Source: JBBRCE01 sp038205115 (GTDB taxonomy: Bacteria > Planctomycetota > Planctomycetia > Pirellulales > JBBRCE01). From it: a stretch of DNA of 57,877 bases. Every line of letters begins with the position of its first letter. Within the stretch, counting starts at the first letter, position 1. Of the stretch, positions 25,807 to 33,371 are shown one piece after another. The notes beneath the pieces are model-generated. The model was not told the DNA's origin, made no database searches, and saw only the letters and a list, made by a program, of their open reading frames with translations. Location of the stretch: positions 1-57,877 of the forward strand of contig JBBRCE010000032.1 in NCBI GenBank assembly GCA_038205115.1, in the 5' to 3' direction. Made by a program: the position numbers and the translations under genes.

Positions 25807-28050
25807 TTGGAGCATCCGGTTTTGATTCGATCTGCGAAGCAAGCCCCGTCAGGCAATCAAAAATCGAAGGCCGCCGCTGAGCAGGCGGCACGCGCCGCTC
25901 CAGCGGAGCAAAATAGCGAACCGTTGACTAAACGTAAACGTGGCAGACGGGTCGCGTCGGCCAAAGTCGACGAAGAAGTCGAGAACGGCGCTGCCGGCGA
26001 GAATGGCGCTGCCGAAGAAATCGCGACGACCGCTCATGACGTGGCCGATGAGTCCGACGAGGATCAGGCGTCTGACGCCGATGCCGTCGAGACCAACGGC
26101 GCGGAATCCGGCCAAGCCAAACGCCGTCGCCGGGCAACCGCGCATAGCATGGCTGCGGCCCAGCGTGATATTTCCGTCAGCGAATTCTTCGCCAAGAACC
26201 GCCATCTGCTGGGCTTCGACAACCCACGCAAAGCGCTGCTGACCACCATTAAAGAAGCGGTCGACAATTCGCTAGACGCTTGCGAAGAAGCGGGCATCTT
26301 GCCTGAAGTTTGGGTGCATTTGCAACAGACCTCACCCAATCGCTACAAGATTGGCGTGCAGGATAACGGCCCAGGCATCGTCAAAAAACAGATTCCGCTG
26401 ATTTTTGGCAAACTGCTCTACGGCTCAAAATTTCATCGCCTGCGGATGAGTCGCGGCCAGCAAGGGATCGGCATCAGCGCGGCCGGCATGTACGGCGTGC
26501 TGACCACCGGCAAGCCTGTGAAGATCATTTCCAAGATTTCCAAAGGCAAGCCGTCTCACTACTACGAAATTCAGATCGACACCAAGACCAACAAGCCGGA
26601 GATTCTGAACAATCGCGGCGAAGGCGTTGATATTCCGGTTGGTCAAAAAGGCACGGAGTACATCGCCAAGCACGGCATCGAATGGATTGAGGTCGAGCAC
26701 GGCACGCGGGTTACGATCGAACTCGAGGCCAAATACCAGCGCGGCCGTGGCAGTGTTGATGAATACCTCGAGCAAACCGCCATCGCCAACCCGCACGTCA
26801 AGTTGCATTACCTGGATCCGGAAAACAACGAGCGAACGTTCGATCGCTCGACCGACGACCTGCCGCCGGAGCCCAAAGAAATCAAGCCGCACCCGTACGG
26901 CGTGGAACTTGGTCGACTGGCGACGATGCTCAAAGACACCAGCGAGCCCAATGTTTCGCAGTTCCTTTGCCATTCGTTCTCGCGGGTGACGCCGGCCGTG
27001 GCGCGAAAAATTTGCGAAACGGCCAACGTCAGTACGCGGGCCAGCACCGGCAAAGTTAGCGGCCAAGACGTCGATCAACTCTATCAGGCGATCCAGCAAA
27101 CCAAGATCAGCGCGCCGGCCACCGACTGCATCTCGCCCATCGGCGAACCGCTGCTGCTCAAAGGTTTGCACCACGTGGTGCCGGGCGAATTTTACGTGGC
27201 CGCCACGCGTCCGCCGGCCGTGTATCGCGGCAATCCGTTTTTGATCGAAGCCGCGCTGTGCTTTGGCGGCACGTCTACCATGCAGCGCGTGCCGCTGGAT
27301 ACCCTGATCGAATTGCTGGGGCAAAGCGACGCTCGCACGCTGCGGCAATTCATGCTCAGCACGTTTAACGGCGTGGGTTCGGTGGCCGCCGACAAGATTT
27401 TGGACGAGGCCGGAATCGGAATTCGCGTCTCACCGTCGAAGCTCAAAAAAGCCGAGATCGAAAAACTGCACGGGGCGATGCGCAGCGTCAATCTGGACGA
27501 TGGCCAAACCATGAATGTGCTGCGCTACGCCAACCGCGTGCCGCTGCAATTTCAGCACGCGGCCTGCGCCATCACGCGCACGGTGATGACTACCAACTGG
27601 CGCAGTTACGGCTTGAGTCAGTCGCGGGGCGGTTTGCCCAGCGGTCCGGTCACCGTGATGGTCCACATGGCCAGCGTCTGGGTGCCGTTCACCAGCGAAT
27701 CGAAAGAAGCGGTAGCCGGCTATCCCGAGATCGAAAAAGAATTGCGGCTGGCGCTACAGGCCGTGGGCCGCAAGTTAGGCATGTACCTTCGCCGGCGAAT
27801 GAAAGTCAAGCAAGAGGGCGAACGCCGCAATATCTTCTTGCGCTACTTGGGCGAAGTGGCCACCGCCGTTTCCGGTATTAACCAGTCCGATCGCGAGCAG
27901 CTTTACAATCAACTCGTACAGGTTGCCCACAAGAAAACGGCCGAGGCCGACGTGCAATTGGACGAACGGGGCAAAGCGATCGAAGAAGAAAGCGATTTTG
28001 GCGACAACGTGCTGATTGTGGACCAAAGTGCTGCTGTCGATGTCGCGTAA
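25807..28050 (+). CDS. top6B: DNA topoisomerase VI subunit B
   Basis: The 747-aa product has an acidic/basic low-complexity N-terminal extension of about 115 residues with Lys/Arg patches, then the GHKL ATPase. ATPase motifs include KEAVDNSLDACEEAG (about 150), VQDNGPGI (about 184), SRGQQGIGISAAGMYG (about 217) and HGTRVTIELEA. A helix-two-turn-helix region (TFNGVGSVAADKILDEAG) and the transducer domain follow, ending in an acidic tail. ATP-driven dimerisation gates strand passage with subunit A. The enzyme is archaeal-type and uncommon in bacteria. The assigned start, at 25807, has no strong ribosome-binding site; TTGGAG-type codons precede it, so the true N-terminus could be a little shorter. 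Confidence 0.94.
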   Translation: MEHPVLIRSAKQAPSGNQKSKAAAEQAARAAPAEQNSEPLTKRKRGRRVASAKVDEEVENGAAGENGAAEEIATTAHDVADESDEDQASDADAVETNGAESGQAKRRRRATAHSMAAAQRDISVSEFFAKNRHLLGFDNPRKALLTTIKEAVDNSLDACEEAGILPEVWVHLQQTSPNRYKIGVQDNGPGIVKKQIPLIFGKLLYGSKFHRLRMSRGQQGIGISAAGMYGVLTTGKPVKIISKISKGKPSHYYEIQIDTKTNKPEILNNRGEGVDIPVGQKGTEYIAKHGIEWIEVEHGTRVTIELEAKYQRGRGSVDEYLEQTAIANPHVKLHYLDPENNERTFDRSTDDLPPEPKEIKPHPYGVELGRLATMLKDTSEPNVSQFLCHSFSRVTPAVARKICETANVSTRASTGKVSGQDVDQLYQAIQQTKISAPATDCISPIGEPLLLKGLHHVVPGEFYVAATRPPAVYRGNPFLIEAALCFGGTSTMQRVPLDTLIELLGQSDARTLRQFMLSTFNGVGSVAADKILDEAGIGIRVSPSKLKKAEIEKLHGAMRSVNLDDGQTMNVLRYANRVPLQFQHAACAITRTVMTTNWRSYGLSQSRGGLPSGPVTVMVHMASVWVPFTSESKEAVAGYPEIEKELRLALQAVGRKLGMYLRRRMKVKQEGERRNIFLRYLGEVATAVSGINQSDREQLYNQLVQVAHKKTAEADVQLDERGKAIEEESDFGDNVLIVDQSAAVDVA

Positions 28051-28156
28051 AATAGGCCGACAGGCATAAGCGGCAGCAATGCTTGCGTTGCAGGATATTC
28101 TTGCATAACGTCGATCTCGCCTACTTTATCATTCTACCGATGCGTAAGATCTGATT

Positions 28157-29134
28157 ATGAGCAACACGGATTCAGTCGACTCCGCTGCAGCACGATTTGG
28201 ACCTCAACCTCAAAGTCCCGGCGTCATCCCTTACGAACGCGGAATGTCTCAGGACTTGGAATATGCGATGAGCGAAGGCAGCCTGTTTTTCGAAGGTCGC
28301 GGGAAGGTGCAAGAGAGTCTTAAGCGAATCACTCAACGGCTTAACGATTTGCGGATCCCCTACGCTGTTGTCGGCGGGATGGCCCTTTTTCTGCACGGTT
28401 TCCGACGATATACCGAAGACATTGATATTCTGGTGACCCATGAAAATCTGCAGCGAATCCATAAGGAACTTAGCGGTTTCGGGTACAGAGCACCGTTCGA
28501 AAAAAGTAAGAATCTTCGCGACAGTCGATCGGGAGTCACGATTGAGTTTCTGATCGCGGGCAATTTTTCAGATGATGGTCAGCCCAAAGAAATTGCATTT
28601 CCTGATCCAGACTTCGTTGCTGAGACTCGCGACCAAATTCAAGTTCTCAATTTGGCAATGCTGATCAGCCTCAAGCTTGCCTCCGGGATGTCTGGCGAAG
28701 GCCGAACGAAGGATCTGGCCGATGTCGAGGAACTTATCAAGCTCCTTCACCTTCCTGAGTCATTGGTCGAAGCATTGAATCCTTTTGTGCGCGAGAGGTT
28801 TGCGGAATTATGGCGCCAACTCCACGCGAAGCCGAAGCGTTATCTGATGCTCTGGCGTAACAAAGGGCTAACCTCCGATGCAAGGTCGATCAACGACATG
28901 ATCGCCACGTTGCAAGGTGCAGCGGCGGAATTAGCAGCGATGGCCGCCGATGGAGTCGTACTCGATCCCGAAGGCGGAACAGAAGACGATTATGCCCACT
29001 TGGTTTGCACAGATCGTCTGATCGCCGAGAAATACGGAATGGAAGACGAGTCCGAGTATTTTGGGCTTGATGAAGACGACGAATCTGAAGAATCGGACGC
29101 AGTTCAGCCGACACGCTCAATTAGGCATAATTAA
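28157..29134 (+). CDS. Nucleotidyltransferase (AbiEii/MNT-like) embedded in the Topo VI operon
   Basis: The 325-aa product has the minimal nucleotidyltransferase core. VVGGMALFLHGF is followed by RYTEDIDIL, with the two metal Asp residues of the DxD pair, and a third acidic strand GVTIEFLIAG. A helical segment AMLISLKLASG...KDLADVEEL, typical of AbiEii and related families, comes next. The C-terminus is strongly acidic. The gene starts 106 bases after top6B and stops 6 bases before top6A, so it is co-transcribed. Codon use and base composition look somewhat more AT-rich than the neighbours, which suggests later insertion. The family includes toxin-like tRNA modifiers and antibiotic-modifying enzymes; the substrate here is unknown, and no antitoxin gene is visible next to it. 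Confidence 0.75.
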   Translation: MSNTDSVDSAAARFGPQPQSPGVIPYERGMSQDLEYAMSEGSLFFEGRGKVQESLKRITQRLNDLRIPYAVVGGMALFLHGFRRYTEDIDILVTHENLQRIHKELSGFGYRAPFEKSKNLRDSRSGVTIEFLIAGNFSDDGQPKEIAFPDPDFVAETRDQIQVLNLAMLISLKLASGMSGEGRTKDLADVEELIKLLHLPESLVEALNPFVRERFAELWRQLHAKPKRYLMLWRNKGLTSDARSINDMIATLQGAAAELAAMAADGVVLDPEGGTEDDYAHLVCTDRLIAEKYGMEDESEYFGLDEDDESEESDAVQPTRSIRHN

Positions 29135-29140
29135 ACATTC

Positions 29141-30307
29141 ATGGCAAAAAAACCCAACAAACCCAAAAGCGCCGCGGCTCGTGCCACGGGCTCCGCCGCC
29201 AAAGTCAAACTGCCGCCACGCGATCAAAAAACGATGAACGACCTGCTGGGACTGGCAGATCGAATTACTGACGACGCAAATAAGAAGCGCGATCCGTACT
29301 TGGATATTCCGAGTCGCTCGCTCTCCAACGTGCGCTACAACAAGAGTCGCAAGTTCATCGAAATGGGGTCCGGCAAGAACCGTCGGCAATTGTTCAACCT
29401 GTCGCAAGCCAAGAGCTACATGCAAACGCTGTTGGTGGCCAGCGGTTGTAAACAACTGATCGAGCAGCAAAAAACCACCAGCTTGCGAGGGCTCTACTAC
29501 CTACTCAAGCACACCATTGAAGGCACCAAAGAAGAAACCTTCGACGATCAGGATCAATGCGATCCAGTCATTGAGGACATGGAAGTCACGCTCAATTCGT
29601 TGCGAGAAGAACTGCATCTTTACGCACAGAAGCGCGGCGAAATGGTCGGCGCCTTAACGCTGGTCGATAGCGGTGACGAAATCGATTGCACGCGTATGGG
29701 CTCGGGCGGTTACGGCATTCCGAGCATCGTTGAGCCGGAACGAATCCAGTTCAAAAAGTGCGACGCCACGTTCGTGCTGCATGTCGAAAAAGACACGGTC
29801 TGGCAGCGGTTCAACGAAGATCGTTTCTGGCGAAAACACAATTGCATTCTGACTCACGGAAGTGGGCAACCGCCCCGCGGCGTGCGGCGGATGCTCAATC
29901 GACTGTACAACGAATTGAAGCTGCCGATTTACTGCCTGTTGGATAATGATCCCTGGGGGTATTACATCTACAGTGTCATCAAGCAAGGTTCGATCAACCT
30001 GGCGTATGAGTCCGCGCGGATGGCCATCCCGGACGTCAAGTTCCTCGGTTTACGCAGTATCGATTACAAACGCTGCGACCTCTCGCCGAGCGTGAAAATC
30101 AATCTCAACGAGCAAGACGTCAAACGCGCCAAGCAGATTGCGGCCTACCCGTGGTTCGCGCACAAAAAAGCCTGGCAGAAAGAGATCGATCAGATGCTAC
30201 AGAACGGGTTCAAACTGGAAGTCGAATCGTTGATCTCCAAAGACATCAGCTATGTCACGGAAACCTACGTGCCCGAGCGACTGGCCGAAAAAGATTGGCT
30301 CGATTGA
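29141..30307 (+). CDS. top6A: DNA topoisomerase VI subunit A (Spo11-like)
   Basis: The 388-aa product has a Lys-rich N-terminus, then the winged-helix domain with the cleavage motif SLRGLYYLL; the second Tyr, Y120, is the expected catalytic residue. The Toprim fold follows, with its Glu in HVEKDTVWQR and the acidic pair in LLDNDPWGYY. It makes the double-strand break and covalent 5' linkage, and forms the A2B2 enzyme with top6B upstream. The gap from the nucleotidyltransferase stop is 6 bases. All key residues are present, so the enzyme should be functional. Confidence 0.95.
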   Translation: MAKKPNKPKSAAARATGSAAKVKLPPRDQKTMNDLLGLADRITDDANKKRDPYLDIPSRSLSNVRYNKSRKFIEMGSGKNRRQLFNLSQAKSYMQTLLVASGCKQLIEQQKTTSLRGLYYLLKHTIEGTKEETFDDQDQCDPVIEDMEVTLNSLREELHLYAQKRGEMVGALTLVDSGDEIDCTRMGSGGYGIPSIVEPERIQFKKCDATFVLHVEKDTVWQRFNEDRFWRKHNCILTHGSGQPPRGVRRMLNRLYNELKLPIYCLLDNDPWGYYIYSVIKQGSINLAYESARMAIPDVKFLGLRSIDYKRCDLSPSVKINLNEQDVKRAKQIAAYPWFAHKKAWQKEIDQMLQNGFKLEVESLISKDISYVTETYVPERLAEKDWLD

Positions 30308-30380
30308 ACGCAATTTCCACCTGCCTTCATCCTCGCCTCTTTCGTCCCTCGTCTCCCTTCGCCCCTCTTCTCCCGCTCAT

Positions 30381-30698
30381 ATGCCCAGCTGGATCGCCAT
30401 TGCCGCTGTCGATGATTGTCCGCCCGGCACGGCAATCGAGCGCGTGGCGGGCGACCGGATCGTGGCGCTGTTCAATGTTGACGGAACGTTCTATGCAATG
30501 GATGGCGTGTGCCCTCATCAGGGCGGCCCGCTGGGCGAAGGCGCTCTGCAGGGTTGCATTGTCACTTGCCCTTGGCATGGTTGGCAATTCGACGTCCGTA
30601 CGGGGCAAAATCAACTCTCCTCGCAAATGCGGCATCCAACATTTGTGGTTAAAATCGAAGACGACCGCGTACTGATTGATCTGGAAACTGGCAAATAA
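30381..30698 (+). CDS. Rieske [2Fe-2S] ferredoxin-like protein
   Basis: The product is 105 aa from ATG 30381; upstream in-frame codons run through a Ser/Pro/Leu-rich stretch made by a C/T-rich repeat. The cluster ligands are in CPHQGG (C44, H46) and CPWHGW (C63, H66). Size and spacing match soluble NirD-like or dioxygenase-type ferredoxin components. It transfers electrons to an unidentified partner, since no oxygenase or nitrite reductase gene is adjacent. The previous gene is top6A on the same strand, 73 bases upstream, so read-through is possible without functional linkage. Confidence 0.92.
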   Translation: MPSWIAIAAVDDCPPGTAIERVAGDRIVALFNVDGTFYAMDGVCPHQGGPLGEGALQGCIVTCPWHGWQFDVRTGQNQLSSQMRHPTFVVKIEDDRVLIDLETGK

Positions 30699-30729
30699 TC
30701 AGGGCGGTCGTTGAGCCAGTGACGCGCAG

Positions 30730-30790
30730 TTAGGAACGACCAAAAAACAACTTCGCCTTTTTGTACGTGTCGACGCGTGCGATCATGCGT
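30730..30790 (-). repeat. Half copy of the GGAACGACC dispersed repeat (left end)
   Basis: The segment begins TTAGGAACGACC (plus-strand reading) and continues CTTTTTGTACGTGTCGACGCG. It matches the left half of the 30844-30943 element for about 50 bases with scattered changes. The match ends abruptly. A matching right half lies at about 31157-31203, so the two may be the ends of an older, disrupted copy. Confidence 0.6.
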
Positions 30791-30826
30791 AGATCCTGAC
30801 TTGCTCGAGGTAGAAGGCGTGCAGTT

Positions 30827-30958
30827 CACCGCGAAGGCGCAAAGGAACGACCGAAAAATAACTTCCGTTTTTCGTTCGGGTCGACGCGCGCTATCACGAG
30901 CAGCGGGCGTCTCACTCAGAGGAAGTTATTTTTCGGTCGTTCCAAAGGACGCGAAGAA
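30827..30958 (+). repeat. Dispersed repeat CACCGCGAAGGCGCAAAGGACGC, interrupted by the 100-bp element
   Basis: Removing 30844-30943 and one AAA copy restores a continuous CACCGCGAAGGCGCAAA-GGACGCGAAGAA. The same sequence, uninterrupted, lies in inverse orientation at 31041-31070. Repeats of this type recur in many bacterial genomes, from memory; copy number here is unknown. Confidence 0.75.
30844..30943. mobile_element. 100-bp MITE-like element with 23-bp perfect terminal inverted repeats
   Basis: GGAACGACC...ACTTCC (30844-30866) is the exact reverse complement of 30921-30943. The element is flanked on both sides by AAA (30841-30843 and 30944-30946). Excising the element and one AAA rejoins a known-type dispersed repeat that exists intact nearby at 31041-31070, so insertion with a 3-bp target duplication is well supported. 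It carries no gene. Partial copies of its ends lie at 115-140, 30730-30790 and 31157-31203. Frames translated across it are artefacts. Confidence 0.8.
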
Positions 30959-31040
30959 AAGGCAAAAGAGTCGAGGAGCAAAAAAGTGCGTTCAAACGTG
31001 GTTGAGCAAGCTCTGAGCACGTGATGGTTCTGACGGATTT

Positions 31041-31070
31041 TTCTTCGCGTCCTTTGCGCCTTCTCGGTGG
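31041..31070 (-). repeat. Intact inverted copy of the GCGAAGGCGCAAAGGACGC repeat
   Basis: Read on the minus strand this is CCACCGAGAAGGCGCAAAGG followed by ACGCGAAGAA. It is the uninterrupted counterpart of 30827-30958 and lies in the opposite orientation. Confidence 0.75.
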
Positions 31071-31156
31071 AAATATCGGATTCCAATTCATGCGACTCGA
31101 CAACGACCGATCGATACGCCCCGTTTTGTCTTCAAATCTGCGGGGGCAATTCGTGG

Positions 31157-31203
31157 GCAGCGTGCGTCTCATTCAGAAGAAGTTATTTTTCCGCCGTTCC
31201 TAA
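31157..31203 (+). repeat. Half copy of the GGAACGACC dispersed repeat (right end)
   Basis: GCAGCGTGCGTCTCATTCAG followed by AAGAAGTTATTTTTCCGCCG and TTCCTAA matches the right half of the 30844-30943 element over about 45 bases with a few changes. It sits just upstream of the sulfatase gene. Confidence 0.6.
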
Positions 31204-31264
31204 GGCGTTGGTCAATCGACAAGCTGCGGCTGTCTGGATGGCCGTCCTTTTTTTAAGGCCAGAT

Positions 31265-32761
31265 ATGTTGAACGACAAAAAGGTTTGGCGCTCGCCAAGT
31301 CTGAACGGATTGCTGGTGGCGGCATCGCTGCTGCTTGTGAGCAATCCGTTGCCGGCGATGGAGCCCAGCGGCGCTCGCAAACCCAACATCATCGTCGTGC
31401 TGATTGATGATATGGGTTGGGGCGACTTCTCCTGCTTTGGCAACCGCGAAGTCAAGACCGAAGCGATCGACGCCCTGTCAGCCGAAGGTCTGCGGTTCGA
31501 GCAGTTCTGCGTCAATTCGCCAATCTGTTCGCCGTCGCGCGCCGCGATTTTGACAGGCCAATACCCGCAGCGCTGGCGAATCACATCGTTTTTGAACAAT
31601 CGCAAAAGCAACGAACAGCGTGGCATGGCGCAGTGGCTTGACGTCTCCGCGCCCGTACTGGCGCGCGGACTGAAGCAGGCCGGTTACGCCACGGGGCACT
31701 TCGGCAAATGGCATCTCGGCGGACAGCGCGACGTAGGCGATGCACCGCTGATCACCGATTACGGCTTTGATGAATCGCTGACGAATTTCGAAGGGCTTGG
31801 CGATCGCGTGCTGCCGATGCTGGATGCCTACGACGGCAAACCGGCGAAAAAGCATTCGCTCGGCTCGGAAAACCTAGGGCGCGGCAAAATCACCTGGGAA
31901 GAGCGGTCAAAAGTCACCAGTTCGTTTGTCGGTCACGCGCTGCATTTTATCGAGCAGGCGGCCGCCAAGGATCAGCCGTTCTTTGTGGACGTTTGGCCGG
32001 ACGATGTGCACTCGCCGTTTTTTCCGCCCGCGGCGCTGCGTGGGGATCGCAGCAAACATCAACTCTACAGCGGAGTTCTCAAGGCCACGGATGCACAACT
32101 GGCGCCGCTCTTCGATTACGTACGCTCACACGAAAAATTGCGAAACAACACGCTGATTCTGTTGTTTTCCGACAACGGCCCGGAACCGGGTGCCGGATCG
32201 GCCGGGCCTTTTCGTGGGCACAAAGGCACGCTGTACGAGGGCGGCATTCGCTCGTCATTGATTGTCTGGTCGCCCGCTTTGCTGAATCCCGCGCAAGTCG
32301 GCAAAGTGAATGAGACGTCGTTTCTGGCGGCATTCGACCTCGCGCCGTCGCTGCTGAAGCTGGCCGGCGCTGAAGCACCAAGCGGCGTGCATTTCGACGG
32401 CGAACAGTCGCTGGATGTGCTGTTGGGAAAATCCACGGCGCCCCGTGGTCGGCCGGTGTTTTTCCGCCGCCCACCGGATCGACCCAGCGATGCCGGCAAA
32501 GACTTGCCAGATCTGGCCGTGCGTGACGGCAATTGGAAACTGCTGTGCCGGTATGATGGCTCAAACGCGGAGCTTTACGATCTGACGACCGATCGTGGCG
32601 AAGCGAAAAATCTGGCGGCAAAAAATCCGGAACTCGTCAAGCGACTGACCGACGCGGCATTAACATGGCATGGTTCCATGCCTCCGGATCGCGGTGCCGA
32701 ATTGCGGTCAGCGGCAACGGACAGCCAGCCCGATCGCGCGCCCGGCGTGGAATCCCAGTGA
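31265..32761 (+). CDS. Exported sulfatase (arylsulfatase-type)
   Basis: ATG 31265 gives 498 aa; a longer frame from 31067 would translate the repeat and is rejected. A signal peptide covers about 1-31 (LNGLLVAASLLLVSNPLPA). Calcium ligands are in VLIDDMGWGD (D48/D49). The catalytic Cys88 sits in CSPSR, the formylglycine site recognised by a maturase; the lysine and histidine motifs GKWHLGG and FRGHKGT follow. The enzyme hydrolyses a sulfate ester in the periplasm. The start lies only about 60 bases after a repeat copy, so its promoter may be in or next to the repeat. No carbohydrate-degradation cluster is adjacent. Confidence 0.93.
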   Translation: MLNDKKVWRSPSLNGLLVAASLLLVSNPLPAMEPSGARKPNIIVVLIDDMGWGDFSCFGNREVKTEAIDALSAEGLRFEQFCVNSPICSPSRAAILTGQYPQRWRITSFLNNRKSNEQRGMAQWLDVSAPVLARGLKQAGYATGHFGKWHLGGQRDVGDAPLITDYGFDESLTNFEGLGDRVLPMLDAYDGKPAKKHSLGSENLGRGKITWEERSKVTSSFVGHALHFIEQAAAKDQPFFVDVWPDDVHSPFFPPAALRGDRSKHQLYSGVLKATDAQLAPLFDYVRSHEKLRNNTLILLFSDNGPEPGAGSAGPFRGHKGTLYEGGIRSSLIVWSPALLNPAQVGKVNETSFLAAFDLAPSLLKLAGAEAPSGVHFDGEQSLDVLLGKSTAPRGRPVFFRRPPDRPSDAGKDLPDLAVRDGNWKLLCRYDGSNAELYDLTTDRGEAKNLAAKNPELVKRLTDAALTWHGSMPPDRGAELRSAATDSQPDRAPGVESQ

Positions 32762-32815
32762 AGGTGGCTGCCGCGAAAGCGTTGTGACGGTGGCTGGCTG
32801 CGAGGATCGATGCCT

Positions 32816-33301
32816 TCAAACGAAGTTGGGCGGCAAACCAACCGCGGTGCGCCAGTAGCTCATCGAATGCGCGTTGCCAATCTTGCGATCGAGAAATCGA
32901 TAGAATGCCAGCGCTTCGTCATGCAGTCCGAGTAGCGTCAGCGATCTGAGAATTCGCGTGAATCGCAGCCAGTTGTGGTTGAGATTCATCCAGATTTCGA
33001 GATGCGCAATTTGCTGCACCTCGCCATGCGTATAGAGCAGGCCAAAAACCTGCATCAATCGCTGGAAGGATTGCAGCAGATTTCGCTGCAAACGGCGGTC
33101 TTCGCGGAAACAGGCGAGTTGCTTTTCGCTCAGAACGGGCGCCGCGGCATTGGTGACGCTCCGCTCCGCCAGCGGGAATAACCAGCCCGTCACATCTCGC
33201 GATTCTAACAGCTGCTGGTCGGACATCGCCCAGATCTCGGCCAAGGTGCGGCCCAGCCGATCGGGACTTTCATTGAGGTAAAAACTGATCAGATCGACCA
33301 T
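32816..33301 (-). CDS. OGFr-like domain protein
   Basis: The product is 161 aa from ATG 33301 (MVDLISFYLNESPDRLGRTL). The pattern, including GWLFPLAERSVTNAAAPVLS, L-x-x-s-F-x-R-l and the final GNAHSMSYWRTAV, is that of the opioid-growth-factor-receptor N-terminal domain, which also occurs in bacterial proteins of unknown function. It is mostly helical and soluble, with no signal peptide. It lies tail-to-tail with the sulfatase gene. What is seen is the domain signature; its biochemical activity is not known. Confidence 0.65.
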   Translation of the reverse strand: MVDLISFYLNESPDRLGRTLAEIWAMSDQQLLESRDVTGWLFPLAERSVTNAAAPVLSEKQLACFREDRRLQRNLLQSFQRLMQVFGLLYTHGEVQQIAHLEIWMNLNHNWLRFTRILRSLTLLGLHDEALAFYRFLDRKIGNAHSMSYWRTAVGLPPNFV

Positions 33302-33371
33302 CGCGGACCGCCTTCGCCAAGTGCCCCGGCCGATATCATAACGCGCTGCGCGATGTTCAGCACACGATTTT

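Noticed and set aside
30777..31016. Plus-strand frame translating to RNDRKIT- and SYFSVVP-like peptides
   Set aside because: It is made entirely of the dispersed repeats and the 100-bp element, so it is an artefact of repeat DNA.
31067..31264. N-terminal extension of the sulfatase
   Set aside because: It runs through repeat sequence and would bury the signal peptide; ATG 31265 is the supported start.
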